A DNA stretch of 64,000 bases. Origin: a virus. Made by a program: the position numbers and the translations under genes. Below, in pieces: positions 43,182 through 52,040 of the stretch. Position 1 is the first letter of the stretch. Every line of letters starts with the position of its first letter. The notes below the pieces were generated by a model, which was not told the DNA's origin, searched no databases, and saw only the letters and a program-made list of their open reading frames with translations. The DNA is taken from the IMG/VR virus record IMGVR_UViG_3300031753_000002, positions 22,785-86,784 of that record; one strand, written 5' to 3'.

Positions 43182-46069
43182 GTGCACTAACGCCGTTTTT
43201 CTTTAGTTGGGTTGACGCGGATCAGACAACGTTCACGGCGCATCAAGAGGTCGTGGACGAAGAAATCTTTGCGTTCGAAATCAAGCATGACGAAGGTCAA
43301 ACCCCGACGCTGGACCTCACCATTAAAAATCCGCGTATCGGGCTACTCGCACCCGGCCGCAAACAGTGGGCATGGCTCGCGTACCAGCCGCCGGATGGCA
43401 GCGGCGTCGTCCCTCTGTTCTTCGGCGTGCTGATCGGCGTCCCTTCCGACTTGTTCGCGGAGAAAATTACGCTGCGATTTATTTCGCGCTCCCGTTCGTA
43501 TATCGCGGACAAGCAGGCTGTTGCGGAAACCATGAAGGTGCGGCCGTATTGGGACCCGGTTTTTCTCGACGTGAAGCACCGTGACGATCCCGATTCGATT
43601 CTGGAAGGCTGGTCTTCGCTTTGGCATATAGACCGCACAACTTTGGCAACTACCGCATCGGATATCTTGACCGGCGAGGACGGGACCATCGTCTTCGAAG
43701 AAGAAGATGCGCTCTACAACAATGTTAGTCTGCAATTAGAGCAGCCGCCGCTTACAAATATCCAAGTGCAGGCGACAGTGAACTGGACACAGCGCTGCAA
43801 CGGGTTCGTAAGCGGTCCCGACGTGAATCTCGCCACCTATACCGGGGAATCCTTTCTAAGTCAGTGGCCTAAACCTGGAGCGGGTCTCGGTTCTGGCTGG
43901 TTTGTCGAGACCAGTTTTGCCGATGATGTTTACCGCATCAACTTGACCTCGATGTGGAGTTATAGCCATTCCTGGTCCACCGACGCACCTATGCTCGATT
44001 GCAGTACGAACAGCATGTCCGCATCGGCAAGCGGACCGTCGTGCGCCGGCCTGAGTCAGCAAATGACGTGGCTAGGAAAAGCGGGATATTGCAATCCTTA
44101 TGACGATCCGCCGGCCAATGAAGGGGCATCCGCTAATTGGACCGGCATGATCGTGCCGTTGTGGTGGATAAATTGTACGTGGGAACTGTATTATCAGGCG
44201 AAGCGGAGCTTCACGGAAAACCTGACTTTCAACGTGACAGCCCATACCCAAGCCATTTTGACGGCGCCTACAGTAGAGCAAAATACCGAACTTATCACGA
44301 TCACTGGGGTGAATGTCGGGGAACAACTTGAGCTAATCGACGCGTGGACCGACATTGCCGGTAAGTACGTCGAGCGGGGCTTCATTATCTTTCCGAACAA
44401 CCCGACAACACCGGGCGGTTTGAGCTATCAAGTTTGCGTCGTTGCTGGCACCGCCGGCTCCGTGGAGCCGGTATTCAGCGATCTTCCCGGCACGATTACG
44501 CTCGACGGACAGGCGACGAACGAAGCATCCTATTGTACCGTCAAACCCGGAACGGGCGGCACGCAGTTCACACTCACGACGCCTAGCACGTTCTCGGACC
44601 AGCAAGGACCAATCCTTTTTTATCCTAACAACGTCCCCAGCGATATCGCCTACACAACTCGATTTTGGGTTCATGTCATAGACGCCACTACTGTTTCGCT
44701 TGCCCTGAGTCTTGCCGACGAACAAGCCGGACGCTTCATTTCCACGGCCGACATATCGGGCAATACCTTCTACCTGTACGCCCCGCGCGGCGTGCTGTGG
44801 GCTAGCATGGGTACGGCGCCTCTCGCTCAGCCGCCGGGCTGGACCGATTCATCCAATATCCCGCTTGGCGAAATCATCTATGCCGTCCCCAAGTATTTCG
44901 ATGTGGCCGCCGGCAACTGGAAAGATTTCGACTTTGGCGCTTACCTCATGTGCATTTCGGCCGGCGAAACCAATAGCGCGTACCAGGAATTTACCTACAC
45001 ACCCGCTCGGGCCGTCTCGGATGAAGTGGCTCCGGCTCCCGTAACCATTTCATACATCAAAGGTCCGGGCTGGACCGAAACGGACCAGAGCGGCGGCGGC
45101 GGCACTGTGATCTTTTGGGGCGATTTCAACGTAGGGGATGGATTTACGGATGGGTCGGTAACCTGGGTCTTCCTCGGCGCCACTCCGTCTTTTCTCGGGA
45201 TTCCGGCAGGCGGAACGCCCATCCATGTCACTGCGAATAACTATTTCCCCACTGATCGTGGATTGTGGAGCGTCGAGTACCTACTCTGCAAAGCGCGAGC
45301 ACGACTCCGCCTACGGTCGCGCGCTGTCAAGGTCAGCTGGGAATGCCCCTTCGATTTGGCTATAGGGTTGTCTTGCCGGATGAATGCCACGCTGTACGAT
45401 CCTCGTTTGCCGGGCGGCGTCGCTACCGGCAAGGTGATTTCGTATTCCTTGAAAGCTGACGGCAACTCCGGTTCGTTGCTCGGGCATGTCGAGATTGGGT
45501 GCGCGGTGGGCTACGGTGAGACAATCACCGCGGTTCCCGGAACCCCGGAGTACACAACGGCCGCGGGATACATGCAAGCCGGCTATCAGCGCTATGACGG
45601 AGTGGTCATCCCAATTGCAGCGGCCACTATCGGGTACACGCCGCCCGAATACGCGCCCTTTGATGACGGACTGCTTTTCCCGCTTCAATCTCTCCCTACC
45701 GCCGGAAACCCGAATGGCACATTTGCCAAGTTTACCTTGGAAGAACAAGCGGCGAAAATTCAGGCGGCGATGATAGCCGCCGCGGGAGTAGCTGAGTCTC
45801 AGGCGATCCAAGGACAAACATTCACACAAATAACCCGCGGCAGCGGGGTTACCACAACCTATTCTACCCAATCCAGCAATACCCAAATGGAGGTCTTGTT
45901 CAACAATTCTGACAAAACCGTAGCACATGTCATGGCGGCTAACCCGATTGTTTGGGAGATAGATATCAAGCCGGTCACCAATGGCCCCTTTGAGGGCAGC
46001 TACGGCGTTAGCGTATCTGTGTTAGAGGTCCCCAAGGGCATTGATTTGGAGGCACCGAGCCATGTCTGA
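43178..46069 (+). CDS. Large tail-tip/baseplate hub protein, 963 aa
   Basis: The largest gene of the window. The N-terminal 150 residues (ALTPFFFSWVDADQTTFTAH, FAFEIKHDEGQTPTLDLTIK, GVLIGVPSDLFAEKITLRFI) resemble the hub domain of phage tail tips. The middle has strand-rich, Gly/Thr-rich receptor-like domains. The C-terminal 150 residues include helices (EEQAAKIQAAMIAAAGVAES) and a final sandwich. It probably forms the tail tip that contacts the cell. It overlaps the homing gene by ATGA. Confidence 0.7.
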   Translation: MSALTPFFFSWVDADQTTFTAHQEVVDEEIFAFEIKHDEGQTPTLDLTIKNPRIGLLAPGRKQWAWLAYQPPDGSGVVPLFFGVLIGVPSDLFAEKITLRFISRSRSYIADKQAVAETMKVRPYWDPVFLDVKHRDDPDSILEGWSSLWHIDRTTLATTASDILTGEDGTIVFEEEDALYNNVSLQLEQPPLTNIQVQATVNWTQRCNGFVSGPDVNLATYTGESFLSQWPKPGAGLGSGWFVETSFADDVYRINLTSMWSYSHSWSTDAPMLDCSTNSMSASASGPSCAGLSQQMTWLGKAGYCNPYDDPPANEGASANWTGMIVPLWWINCTWELYYQAKRSFTENLTFNVTAHTQAILTAPTVEQNTELITITGVNVGEQLELIDAWTDIAGKYVERGFIIFPNNPTTPGGLSYQVCVVAGTAGSVEPVFSDLPGTITLDGQATNEASYCTVKPGTGGTQFTLTTPSTFSDQQGPILFYPNNVPSDIAYTTRFWVHVIDATTVSLALSLADEQAGRFISTADISGNTFYLYAPRGVLWASMGTAPLAQPPGWTDSSNIPLGEIIYAVPKYFDVAAGNWKDFDFGAYLMCISAGETNSAYQEFTYTPARAVSDEVAPAPVTISYIKGPGWTETDQSGGGGTVIFWGDFNVGDGFTDGSVTWVFLGATPSFLGIPAGGTPIHVTANNYFPTDRGLWSVEYLLCKARARLRLRSRAVKVSWECPFDLAIGLSCRMNATLYDPRLPGGVATGKVISYSLKADGNSGSLLGHVEIGCAVGYGETITAVPGTPEYTTAAGYMQAGYQRYDGVVIPIAAATIGYTPPEYAPFDDGLLFPLQSLPTAGNPNGTFAKFTLEEQAAKIQAAMIAAAGVAESQAIQGQTFTQITRGSGVTTTYSTQSSNTQMEVLFNNSDKTVAHVMAANPIVWEIDIKPVTNGPFEGSYGVSVSVLEVPKGIDLEAPSHV

Positions 46070-46232
46070 GTGTGAGAACTGCCGAGAACGCCGCGAGAGA
46101 GTTGCGGCATGGATGAAACGTCTCATGCAACAAGCCGCGCGCCCGGAGTTTGCGCGGCTGCCGTGGGAAAAACAACAGGAGGAAGATCATGAACGGCTTG
46201 GAATCAGTCATCCGCCCCTTCACCGGGACTGA
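46062..46232 (+). CDS. Small Cys-containing charged protein, 56 aa
   Basis: ATG 46062 follows GGAGG and overlaps the hub stop. MSECENCRERRERVAAWMKR continues into LMQQAARPEFARLPWEKQQE. The CENC start could hold metal. Similar CExCRxRRE proteins are found in phage tail regions. Function unknown. Confidence 0.6.
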   Translation: MSECENCRERRERVAAWMKRLMQQAARPEFARLPWEKQQEEDHERLGISHPPLHRD

Positions 46233-46425
46233 CATAACTCCGAAAGACATTTTCGTTCCGGGGCAAGTCGGCGTTCCGAATGTGCATATTATCGTCGGCA
46301 GGCCGGGAGCGGGCAAAACTTTCAGCTACAGCGGGAGCAACTCTGAGGGATACGCGATGGGCAATTCGCACAAAGAATCGGCCCCAAAAAGCGATTCTCT
46401 TCAAAAGAAGCTGGCTCAGGACTAA
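46189..46425 (+). CDS. Small protein with isolated P-loop-like motif, 78 aa
   Basis: A strong AGGAGG precedes ATG 46189. The centre VPNVHIIVGRPGAGKTFSYS contains GRPGAGKT, a Walker A-type loop after a strand, but 78 residues are too few for an ATPase domain and no Walker B is present. More likely it is a Gly-rich structural loop. The rest is Ser and Lys-rich. Function unknown. Confidence 0.6.
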   Translation: MNGLESVIRPFTGTDITPKDIFVPGQVGVPNVHIIVGRPGAGKTFSYSGSNSEGYAMGNSHKESAPKSDSLQKKLAQD

Positions 46426-46430
46426 ACGTC

Positions 46431-48263
46431 ATGGCGGACAAAACTCGAAGGGTGCATGTCGTCCGGTGCAAGGACCCTAATAACTCCGATACGTGGGTGG
46501 ACGTGAAAGTCCTTGACAAGATCGTCTATTATCGGAACTCGGGCGGCAAGACGATGTTCACGCAGCCTACAACGCGTGAAGAAAATCTTTTGGAGGGGCT
46601 TTCCGCCAACGTGATCCCATACATCGTTGACGACACCCCCGGCGGCCCACACGCCAAAGGCGGGGCCAATAAATTCTCCCGGCGCTCACACATGAAACGC
46701 ATGGTCAATCCCGATGACCCAACTCAGATGCTCGACGCGGAAATCCTGGACAGCTTTGCCTATCGAGGAACGAACGGGCGCGAAACCGGATTATCGTGCT
46801 CTGTACTGAAATCCAAGCCGGCAATTATCGACCCGACCGGTCACGGGCTTGACATTGCCCCCGATGGGAACACGTCAATTAAGCTTCGCTGTGACCAGAT
46901 TGTCAAAGACGCAACACCCGGTGCCTCGGGGGGCGCTACTCAGTCCTCTGGCGCCGTAGGAGCATCAGGCGCGCCGTACCTGATCACAGAGCGGGTAGAG
47001 AAGATGGCTTGGAAGGGGACGAACGCTGAGGAAAACATTTGGCTCTGCCCACAAGGGGACCTTACGGAAATCGACTCCACCAAATACACGACCGATGCGG
47101 AGGGGAACAAAGTCCCGCCCGACAATACCGACCAGAACGTCTACATCTCATTCCCGGACAAGGACCATGGCGGACCGAGTTCGGGACCGTGGCTCGGCAA
47201 GGGCGCACCGCTTCGGCAGGGACCGCTTTGGTGGGTTGTCAACGCCCATGGCGGCCATGATCTTTACGCGCTGTTCTGCGTGTCGCTCGACCTCGGCTAC
47301 CTGGGGCAGGCGGTCGGAGATTTTCGCATCTTCATTCATGATGCGAATTTCCCGGTGTTCGGCGACGGGACAATCTGGCACTATCCGTATTTTGCACCGC
47401 CTTTCGGTGTGGGCCGGGCTGCGCCGGATAACGCGGCGGCGGGCGCGCCCATACCCCAGCCGGAAGGGGCGCCGCGCGCGCCATCGATCACCAATACGAT
47501 CTATGGCAATCTGGACGACTATTTCAAGTATTACTACTCATGGTGTCTGCATCCGTGGAGCACGGGAGGTGGCACGCCGGCCAACACGGCAACCGGCATG
47601 CCCGGCTTCTTTGGTTCCGGCGGGGTGAACGTGTTCGGCATCAACCTGACCAAAGTCCGTGCCCTTCTTGGACGGGACAATACTGGATACGATAAACCGA
47701 TCACCTTCACCGTGAGCACAGAAGGCATCCCCGACCGGACTGATATCGGCGCCTTCACATATTCATACCTCGATTTGGGCTTCGGTGGAATCGTGGCTGA
47801 TCACTTGGGAGGCACCGGAACGACTCCGGTGGTTACGCCGGGCAATCGTGCGCCGCAACAGTCACCGGGTTTTGTGCTAGGTCAGATAGCCCCTGTTCAA
47901 TTCGACAGCACTACGGACTACACCAATTTCGTGTTAGCCGCACTCGGGTTCTACACGGTCAGTTGCACTCCGCCCTTCCAGTTTTTCAGTCAGGATCATT
48001 CGTTTTTCTATTTCAACGACAGCCTGGGATCGCCGGATATCGTCCCATATATCAAGTCAACCGCGTCCGTGAATCTCCCGATCGTGGCCTTGCACAATAC
48101 CTTCACCGAGACCGGCAATTATTTTTCTGATCCTGGCTTTGCTCCTATCATCAACGTCTCGATCGGTCCGCGCGGCATCAACCCCGGCGACCCGGATAAC
48201 CGAATCGACTTGTCCGGCAGCTTCGGCAGCAACGAGAACAATTTCCAGTTGTTCGGCATATAG
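46431..48263 (+). CDS. Large tail structural protein, 610 aa
   Basis: The protein starts RRVHVVRCKDPNNSDTWVDV, an N-terminal attachment-like region, followed by long beta-rich sequence with many aromatic residues (FFYFNDSLGSPDIVPYIKST). A GASGGATQSSGAVGASGA stretch near residue 170 is collagen-like. The C-terminus (DLSGSFGSNENNFQLFGI) is strand-rich. It is probably a receptor-binding or baseplate component. No family is recognised. Confidence 0.65.
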   Translation: MADKTRRVHVVRCKDPNNSDTWVDVKVLDKIVYYRNSGGKTMFTQPTTREENLLEGLSANVIPYIVDDTPGGPHAKGGANKFSRRSHMKRMVNPDDPTQMLDAEILDSFAYRGTNGRETGLSCSVLKSKPAIIDPTGHGLDIAPDGNTSIKLRCDQIVKDATPGASGGATQSSGAVGASGAPYLITERVEKMAWKGTNAEENIWLCPQGDLTEIDSTKYTTDAEGNKVPPDNTDQNVYISFPDKDHGGPSSGPWLGKGAPLRQGPLWWVVNAHGGHDLYALFCVSLDLGYLGQAVGDFRIFIHDANFPVFGDGTIWHYPYFAPPFGVGRAAPDNAAAGAPIPQPEGAPRAPSITNTIYGNLDDYFKYYYSWCLHPWSTGGGTPANTATGMPGFFGSGGVNVFGINLTKVRALLGRDNTGYDKPITFTVSTEGIPDRTDIGAFTYSYLDLGFGGIVADHLGGTGTTPVVTPGNRAPQQSPGFVLGQIAPVQFDSTTDYTNFVLAALGFYTVSCTPPFQFFSQDHSFFYFNDSLGSPDIVPYIKSTASVNLPIVALHNTFTETGNYFSDPGFAPIINVSIGPRGINPGDPDNRIDLSGSFGSNENNFQLFGI

Positions 48264-48272
48264 GAGCGGATC

Positions 48273-48455
48273 ATGGCCGATAAGGATGATTACGCTGCCC
48301 TTGTGGCAATGCACGACAAGAATACCTCCACGGATCGCTCGGCACGGTACACCATGCTCGCCGATGCCCTCAAGCGGACTCCGGGCAGGCCCATTAACCC
48401 TGTGTTGACACAGCCGCCGCGCTTTGTTAACCAAGTTTCGCGGAGCAAGTCATGA
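48273..48455 (+). CDS. Hypothetical protein, 60 aa
   Basis: AGGAG precedes ATG 48273. [20 protein letters not shown] continues [20 protein letters not shown] and ends with a basic tail. It overlaps the next gene by ATGA. It lies between two tail fibre genes and may be their chaperone; this is inference. Confidence 0.6.
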   Translation: MADKDDYAALVAMHDKNTSTDRSARYTMLADALKRTPGRPINPVLTQPPRFVNQVSRSKS

Positions 48456-49774
48456 CCGACCAAATCACGTATCGGACAAATGACAACACGCGTTGGGGGC
48501 CGGGCCAAGGTTCGGACCTCAGCGCGACGCAAATTGATATCAACTTTTGGTCTCTTTTCAGCGCGGTCGAGGCATTGCAGGACCATGCCGTCACATCGGA
48601 AATTGCCTATTTTAATGTGGTGAGCAGCCAACTCTATGTCCATTTCACGGACCATACCGTTCTCGGGCCGTACACGCTCCCGACTGCATCGTGGAATTTC
48701 CGCGGAGCGTGGACGCCGAATACCGGCTACGCCGTCATGGATGTGGTCACCATCAACGGGGCCGGCTCGCTTTATTTGGTCCTTGTCCAGCACACAAGCG
48801 CGGCCACGTTCGATCCGAATGCCGGCGATGGCTTGGGACACTATCTTTATGGCCTCTTGATCACGCAGCCGTCGAACGCGCTTCCGACTGGCGGAATCCA
48901 GGGTCAAGTCCTCACGAAAAATTCGCTTGCTAACTACGATGTGATTTGGTCAGACCCGATTCGCGGCGCGACCTTCATCGGCCTCGACGGCGATGATGGC
49001 GACGAAGGGATGCAGGGACCCCCCGGCAGCACGGGTGGCACGGGTGCGTCCGGCTCGCCGGGCGGCGCAACCGGAGCCACGGGCGCCACGGGCGCCTCGG
49101 GCGGCACCGGGGGCACGGGCGGCACGGGCGGCACGGGCGGCACAGGGTCGTCCGGGACGCCGGGTGGTCCTCCGGGGTCCACAGGCGCCACGGGGGCCAG
49201 CGGCGCCTCCGGGACGCCGGGCGGACCTCCAGGCCCGGTCGGGCCGTTCGGCCCCCAAGGCGATGACGGGGAGGAATCGTTCGTTCCCGGTCCGGTCGGG
49301 GCGACCGGGGCGACCGGAGGTCCCGGCCCGATGGGGCCGCCCGGATTCGCAGGGGATGACGGCGATGACGGTCAAGCCTACTACGGCACGGGTCCCATGG
49401 GCGGCACGGGCGGCACGGGCGCCTCGGGCGTTGTCGGTGTTCAGGTCACCGTCCAGGATGTTACGGCGTCCAGTACCAGCCTCACAATCGACCGCAGTCT
49501 CGGGGAAATTATCGAACTAACTCTCAGTTCGAACATCTCAGTGGCGATGACCATCAGCAATCCGGCGGCCGATGACACATTGACCAAGATCACGCTAATC
49601 ATAGCGAGCACGGGTGCGTACAACATCACCGCATGGCCGAGCGGCACGATTTGGCCCGGCGGTACCGCGCCGACCATCACGTCCGGCAGCGGAAAGAAGG
49701 ATGTAATTATCCTGATTTCCGCAGACGGCGGCACGACTTGGTACGGCAACACGGCGGGACAGAATTTCTCATGA
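48452..49774 (+). CDS. Collagen-like tail fibre, 440 aa
   Basis: Residues 1-170 form an attachment region ([40 protein letters not shown], a carbohydrate-binding-like W-x-G-x-Y-x-x-xDVV motif). Residues 180-330 are Gly-x-y triplets ([24 protein letters not shown]). Residues 335-440 form a strand-rich tip. The layout is that of a trimeric side fibre. DNA repeats under the triplets make the length prone to change. Confidence 0.75.
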   Translation: MTDQITYRTNDNTRWGPGQGSDLSATQIDINFWSLFSAVEALQDHAVTSEIAYFNVVSSQLYVHFTDHTVLGPYTLPTASWNFRGAWTPNTGYAVMDVVTINGAGSLYLVLVQHTSAATFDPNAGDGLGHYLYGLLITQPSNALPTGGIQGQVLTKNSLANYDVIWSDPIRGATFIGLDGDDGDEGMQGPPGSTGGTGASGSPGGATGATGATGASGGTGGTGGTGGTGGTGSSGTPGGPPGSTGATGASGASGTPGGPPGPVGPFGPQGDDGEESFVPGPVGATGATGGPGPMGPPGFAGDDGDDGQAYYGTGPMGGTGGTGASGVVGVQVTVQDVTASSTSLTIDRSLGEIIELTLSSNISVAMTISNPAADDTLTKITLIIASTGAYNITAWPSGTIWPGGTAPTITSGSGKKDVIILISADGGTTWYGNTAGQNFS

Positions 49775-50541
49775 CCGTAGCTCTCGACAACAACTCTACT
49801 TATTATGCCAGAACTAATTTTGGCAAGAACGGCTCTCATATTTCGGGAACCGTCACCCTCTCGACGGCCGGTACGGGCCGCATTGTTCTTGTTCACATCG
49901 CGAGTGAACTTGACCTCAATAGCAACTATTCAACAGTTTCAACCGTCACTGCCAGCGGTTTGACATTTGCAAAACTCGCGTCGTTTACGAGCGCAGATGT
50001 GAGTCATCCACATGCTGGCCAGGATACGCAGCAAGCTTTCGAGGTTTGGTGGGCATACGCCTCCGCTCAACTATCTGGAACAGTGATAACTGTTACAATG
50101 TCGCAAATCCCGGATGTTTGTGAGGTTTATGCGTTTGCAGTTTCAGGCCAGAATAGCAACACCAATCCGTTCGATTCTGGCTCAGTGGCGAACGCGTCAA
50201 ATGCTACATCTACCGGGTCTCAGGTTTCAGTAACCGGCTTCTCGACCTCTCAAGCGAGTGATATGATCATCCAAATGGGAAGCAGTGATGCGTTTGTCAC
50301 CCCGGCCGCACCGGGAACAGGTTGGACTCAACTACAACATCAGTTCAACTATCAAGACTCTTGGGATAATTACTGCAACCTATTCGGACAGTACAAGAAT
50401 GTTTCAAGCACTCAAAGCAACATCACTTGTTCGTTCGATTCAACGAGTACACAATATTGGAATTCAATCGTGTACGCGATCACTGCGAGCGGAAGCGGAC
50501 CAATCGTCGCTCCGTGGATAGCCAATTTGTTCGGAGTCTAA
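49771..50541 (+). CDS. Receptor-binding-like beta protein, 256 aa
   Basis: I choose ATG 49771, which overlaps the previous stop (ATGA). The protein is Ser, Thr and Asn-rich, with [20 protein letters not shown] and [20 protein letters not shown]. This beta-sandwich pattern is typical of phage tail adhesins. It is more AT-rich than the neighbouring structural genes. It probably acts with the collagen-like fibre. Confidence 0.65.
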   Translation: MTVALDNNSTYYARTNFGKNGSHISGTVTLSTAGTGRIVLVHIASELDLNSNYSTVSTVTASGLTFAKLASFTSADVSHPHAGQDTQQAFEVWWAYASAQLSGTVITVTMSQIPDVCEVYAFAVSGQNSNTNPFDSGSVANASNATSTGSQVSVTGFSTSQASDMIIQMGSSDAFVTPAAPGTGWTQLQHQFNYQDSWDNYCNLFGQYKNVSSTQSNITCSFDSTSTQYWNSIVYAITASGSGPIVAPWIANLFGV

Positions 50542-50559
50542 AAACGAAGGGAGAGTATC

Positions 50560-51231
50560 ATGAAACATCAGTATAAGCCTGGAAATTGGTATCTGCCGCC
50601 CGGCTACGGCTCAATTCAGCAACCAACTGCCATTGGTGGTTTATACCCATTGGAGCCGGACCCCACGGTATTATATCTATTTCCATTTCTTGCGGATCAA
50701 GATTTTGATATTTCCGCATTGGGGGCGTTTTTGACGGGGAGCAGCGATCTATCGAATACAATCAATTTCCAATGCGCAGTCTATAATGATGATGAATGGG
50801 CGCCGACTGGCCTCCCTATGGCGGCTACTGGAAACATCCATGTGAACGCTACCAATATAACCGGAGGATTTGGCGGTGATCTAACCTCACCAATCAGCAT
50901 CGAGAAAGACAACCTGTATTGGCTTGGCTTGATGGCTGACAGGGCCAGTCCGAGCGGCGGAGGGGATAATTACTTTATTGGAGTTGATGCCGAGAACTCG
51001 GAAATGGCCCGCCGCGTTGGTTCCTCTACAATCCAGGGACTATGTCCATTTGCAACCGGACCAAACTTTAAGCTCTTAATTGGGATGAAAGTTCCTGGAC
51101 AGACTTATGGAACTTTCCCTGATCCGCGAGGGGCAAATGCGACGCTTCTTGAGGTCCACGCTCGGGACAGCGGCCCTGGTAGTTCTGCCGAAGACCCTAT
51201 TCCGCTTATCGGTTTCCGAGTTAGACCATGA
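50560..51231 (+). CDS. Beta-rich structural protein, 223 aa
   Basis: AGGGAG precedes ATG 50560. The layout (DPTVLYLFPFLADQDFDISA, CAVYNDDEWAPTGLPMAATG, KDNLYWLGLMADR) resembles in order the lectin-like domains of the 33309/34087 paralogs (LALYNDSASQP..., LEPGLYWFGLAYD), so it may be a distant relative. It probably belongs to the receptor-binding apparatus. Confidence 0.6.
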   Translation: MKHQYKPGNWYLPPGYGSIQQPTAIGGLYPLEPDPTVLYLFPFLADQDFDISALGAFLTGSSDLSNTINFQCAVYNDDEWAPTGLPMAATGNIHVNATNITGGFGGDLTSPISIEKDNLYWLGLMADRASPSGGGDNYFIGVDAENSEMARRVGSSTIQGLCPFATGPNFKLLIGMKVPGQTYGTFPDPRGANATLLEVHARDSGPGSSAEDPIPLIGFRVRP

Positions 51232-51407
51232 CCGGAGCGACAGGGGCAACCGGCGGCGCCGGCAACTGTATTGAGGCGACCGCCGATCCGCAGCGGCTTA
51301 TCGACGAACTCATAGCCGAGACACGCAACACGGACATGGCCGATTTTCTTGAGAACCGGCTGATGTTCATTCGACAGGCCCTTGACAGGGCGTTAACCTT
51401 TCGTTAA
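51228..51407 (+). CDS. Small protein with GATG start and RLxFIxQA motif, 59 aa
   Basis: ATGA overlap. After [14 protein letters not shown] comes a helix (DPQRLIDELIAETRN) and ENRLMFIRQALDRALTFR. This matches the duplicated domain at 7068 and 8065 (NTD...F-x3-RLxFIRQA). The stop lies inside a CtrA-like box. Function unknown. Confidence 0.6.
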   Translation: MTGATGATGGAGNCIEATADPQRLIDELIAETRNTDMADFLENRLMFIRQALDRALTFR

Positions 51408-51411
51408 CCAT
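51382..51411 (+). promoter_or_regulatory. Promoter with perfect CtrA-type box TTAA-N7-TTAACCAT
   Basis: TTGACA (51382-51387) and TAACCA (51405-51410) are 17 bases apart. Over the same bases runs TTAACCTTTCGTTAACCAT (51393-51411), which fits the alphaproteobacterial CtrA consensus TTAA-N7-TTAA. The gene at 51457 follows. Control by the host regulator is inference. Confidence 0.5.
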
Positions 51412-51456
51412 GCTGGAACGGCACAGCTAAGGCACCGCCGCAAATAGGAGAACACC

Positions 51457-51807
51457 ATGAGCATTCCCGCATTTAAGCGACTGGCCGGGCCTCTCGCCCT
51501 GACCACCACCCTCACCACGAACCTCTACAACCCGGCGTCCGGCATCTTCGCGATTCTGCGCGCCGTGCACGTCGTCAACAAGACGGCCTCCGCGCACAAT
51601 TTCACGATCTACCTTGGCGCGACCGGCGGCACCGCGGCCGGGACCGAGGAATGGTTCCAGAAAAATGTCGCCGCCGATGACGTTTACGATTGGTACGGCA
51701 TGATGGAACTCGGGAATTCCGCGTTCTTGGTCGGCGGCGCCGATGCCAACACTGCGCTGACCATCACCCTCAGTGGCGAAGAGTACGTCGTGGCGCCCAC
51801 GAGCTGA
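51457..51807 (+). CDS. Small virion-like beta protein, 116 aa
   Basis: AGGAG precedes ATG 51457. The sequence (AGPLALTTTLTTNLYNPASG, FAILRAVHVVNKTASAHNFT, LGATGGTAAGTEEWF) is a small jelly-roll-like pattern of surface proteins in phages. It has its own candidate promoter and is followed by hairpins, so it may be expressed at high level. It could be a capsid decoration protein. Confidence 0.6.
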   Translation: MSIPAFKRLAGPLALTTTLTTNLYNPASGIFAILRAVHVVNKTASAHNFTIYLGATGGTAAGTEEWFQKNVAADDVYDWYGMMELGNSAFLVGGADANTALTITLSGEEYVVAPTS

Positions 51808-51824
51808 TAAGTCCTTGATTTTAC

Positions 51825-51848
51825 TGTACTTTTCTCCAAAAAAGTACA
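51825..51848. terminator. 9-bp hairpin TGTACTTTT/AAAAGTACA
   Basis: A perfect stem with a six-base loop, 18 bases after a stop codon. The T-run is in the stem rather than after it; as a bidirectional AT-stem it could still aid termination. Confidence 0.4.
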
Positions 51849-51859
51849 AAAGGTTGATT

Positions 51860-51903
51860 TCTCCGCGGAGTTGGATTAATAGTTCGGTTCGGTTCCGCGG
51901 AGA
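51860..51903. repeat. 10-bp inverted repeat TCTCCGCGGA
   Basis: TCTCCGCGGA and TCCGCGGAGA are separated by 24 bases, directly upstream of the small gene at 51911. Each arm contains the palindrome CCGCGG, so the two arms are also possible twin binding sites. Confidence 0.6.
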
Positions 51904-51910
51904 ATACTAA

Positions 51911-52030
51911 ATGGACATTAACGAAAAAAGACACGCTGCACTTGCTGAGTTAGCTGCTCTCGCATTAGCAAATCGTTCAGAAAATGTATGTGCAGTTCGC
52001 GCTGCATATGCCTCACCGCCGGATTGCTAG
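51911..52030 (+). CDS. Mini-protein, 39 aa
   Basis: GGAGA precedes ATG 51911. MDINEKRHAALAELAALALA continues NRSENVCAVRAAYASPPDC. The N-terminal helix looks real; the end may be out of frame. It could be a remnant of a homing gene, but no signature remains. Confidence 0.35.
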   Translation: MDINEKRHAALAELAALALANRSENVCAVRAAYASPPDC

Positions 52031-52040
52031 GATTCGGTAC

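Noticed and set aside
46300-46330. GRPGAGKT as evidence for a second terminase or ATPase
   Set aside because: The protein has only 78 residues and lacks Walker B and any helicase or terminase domain.
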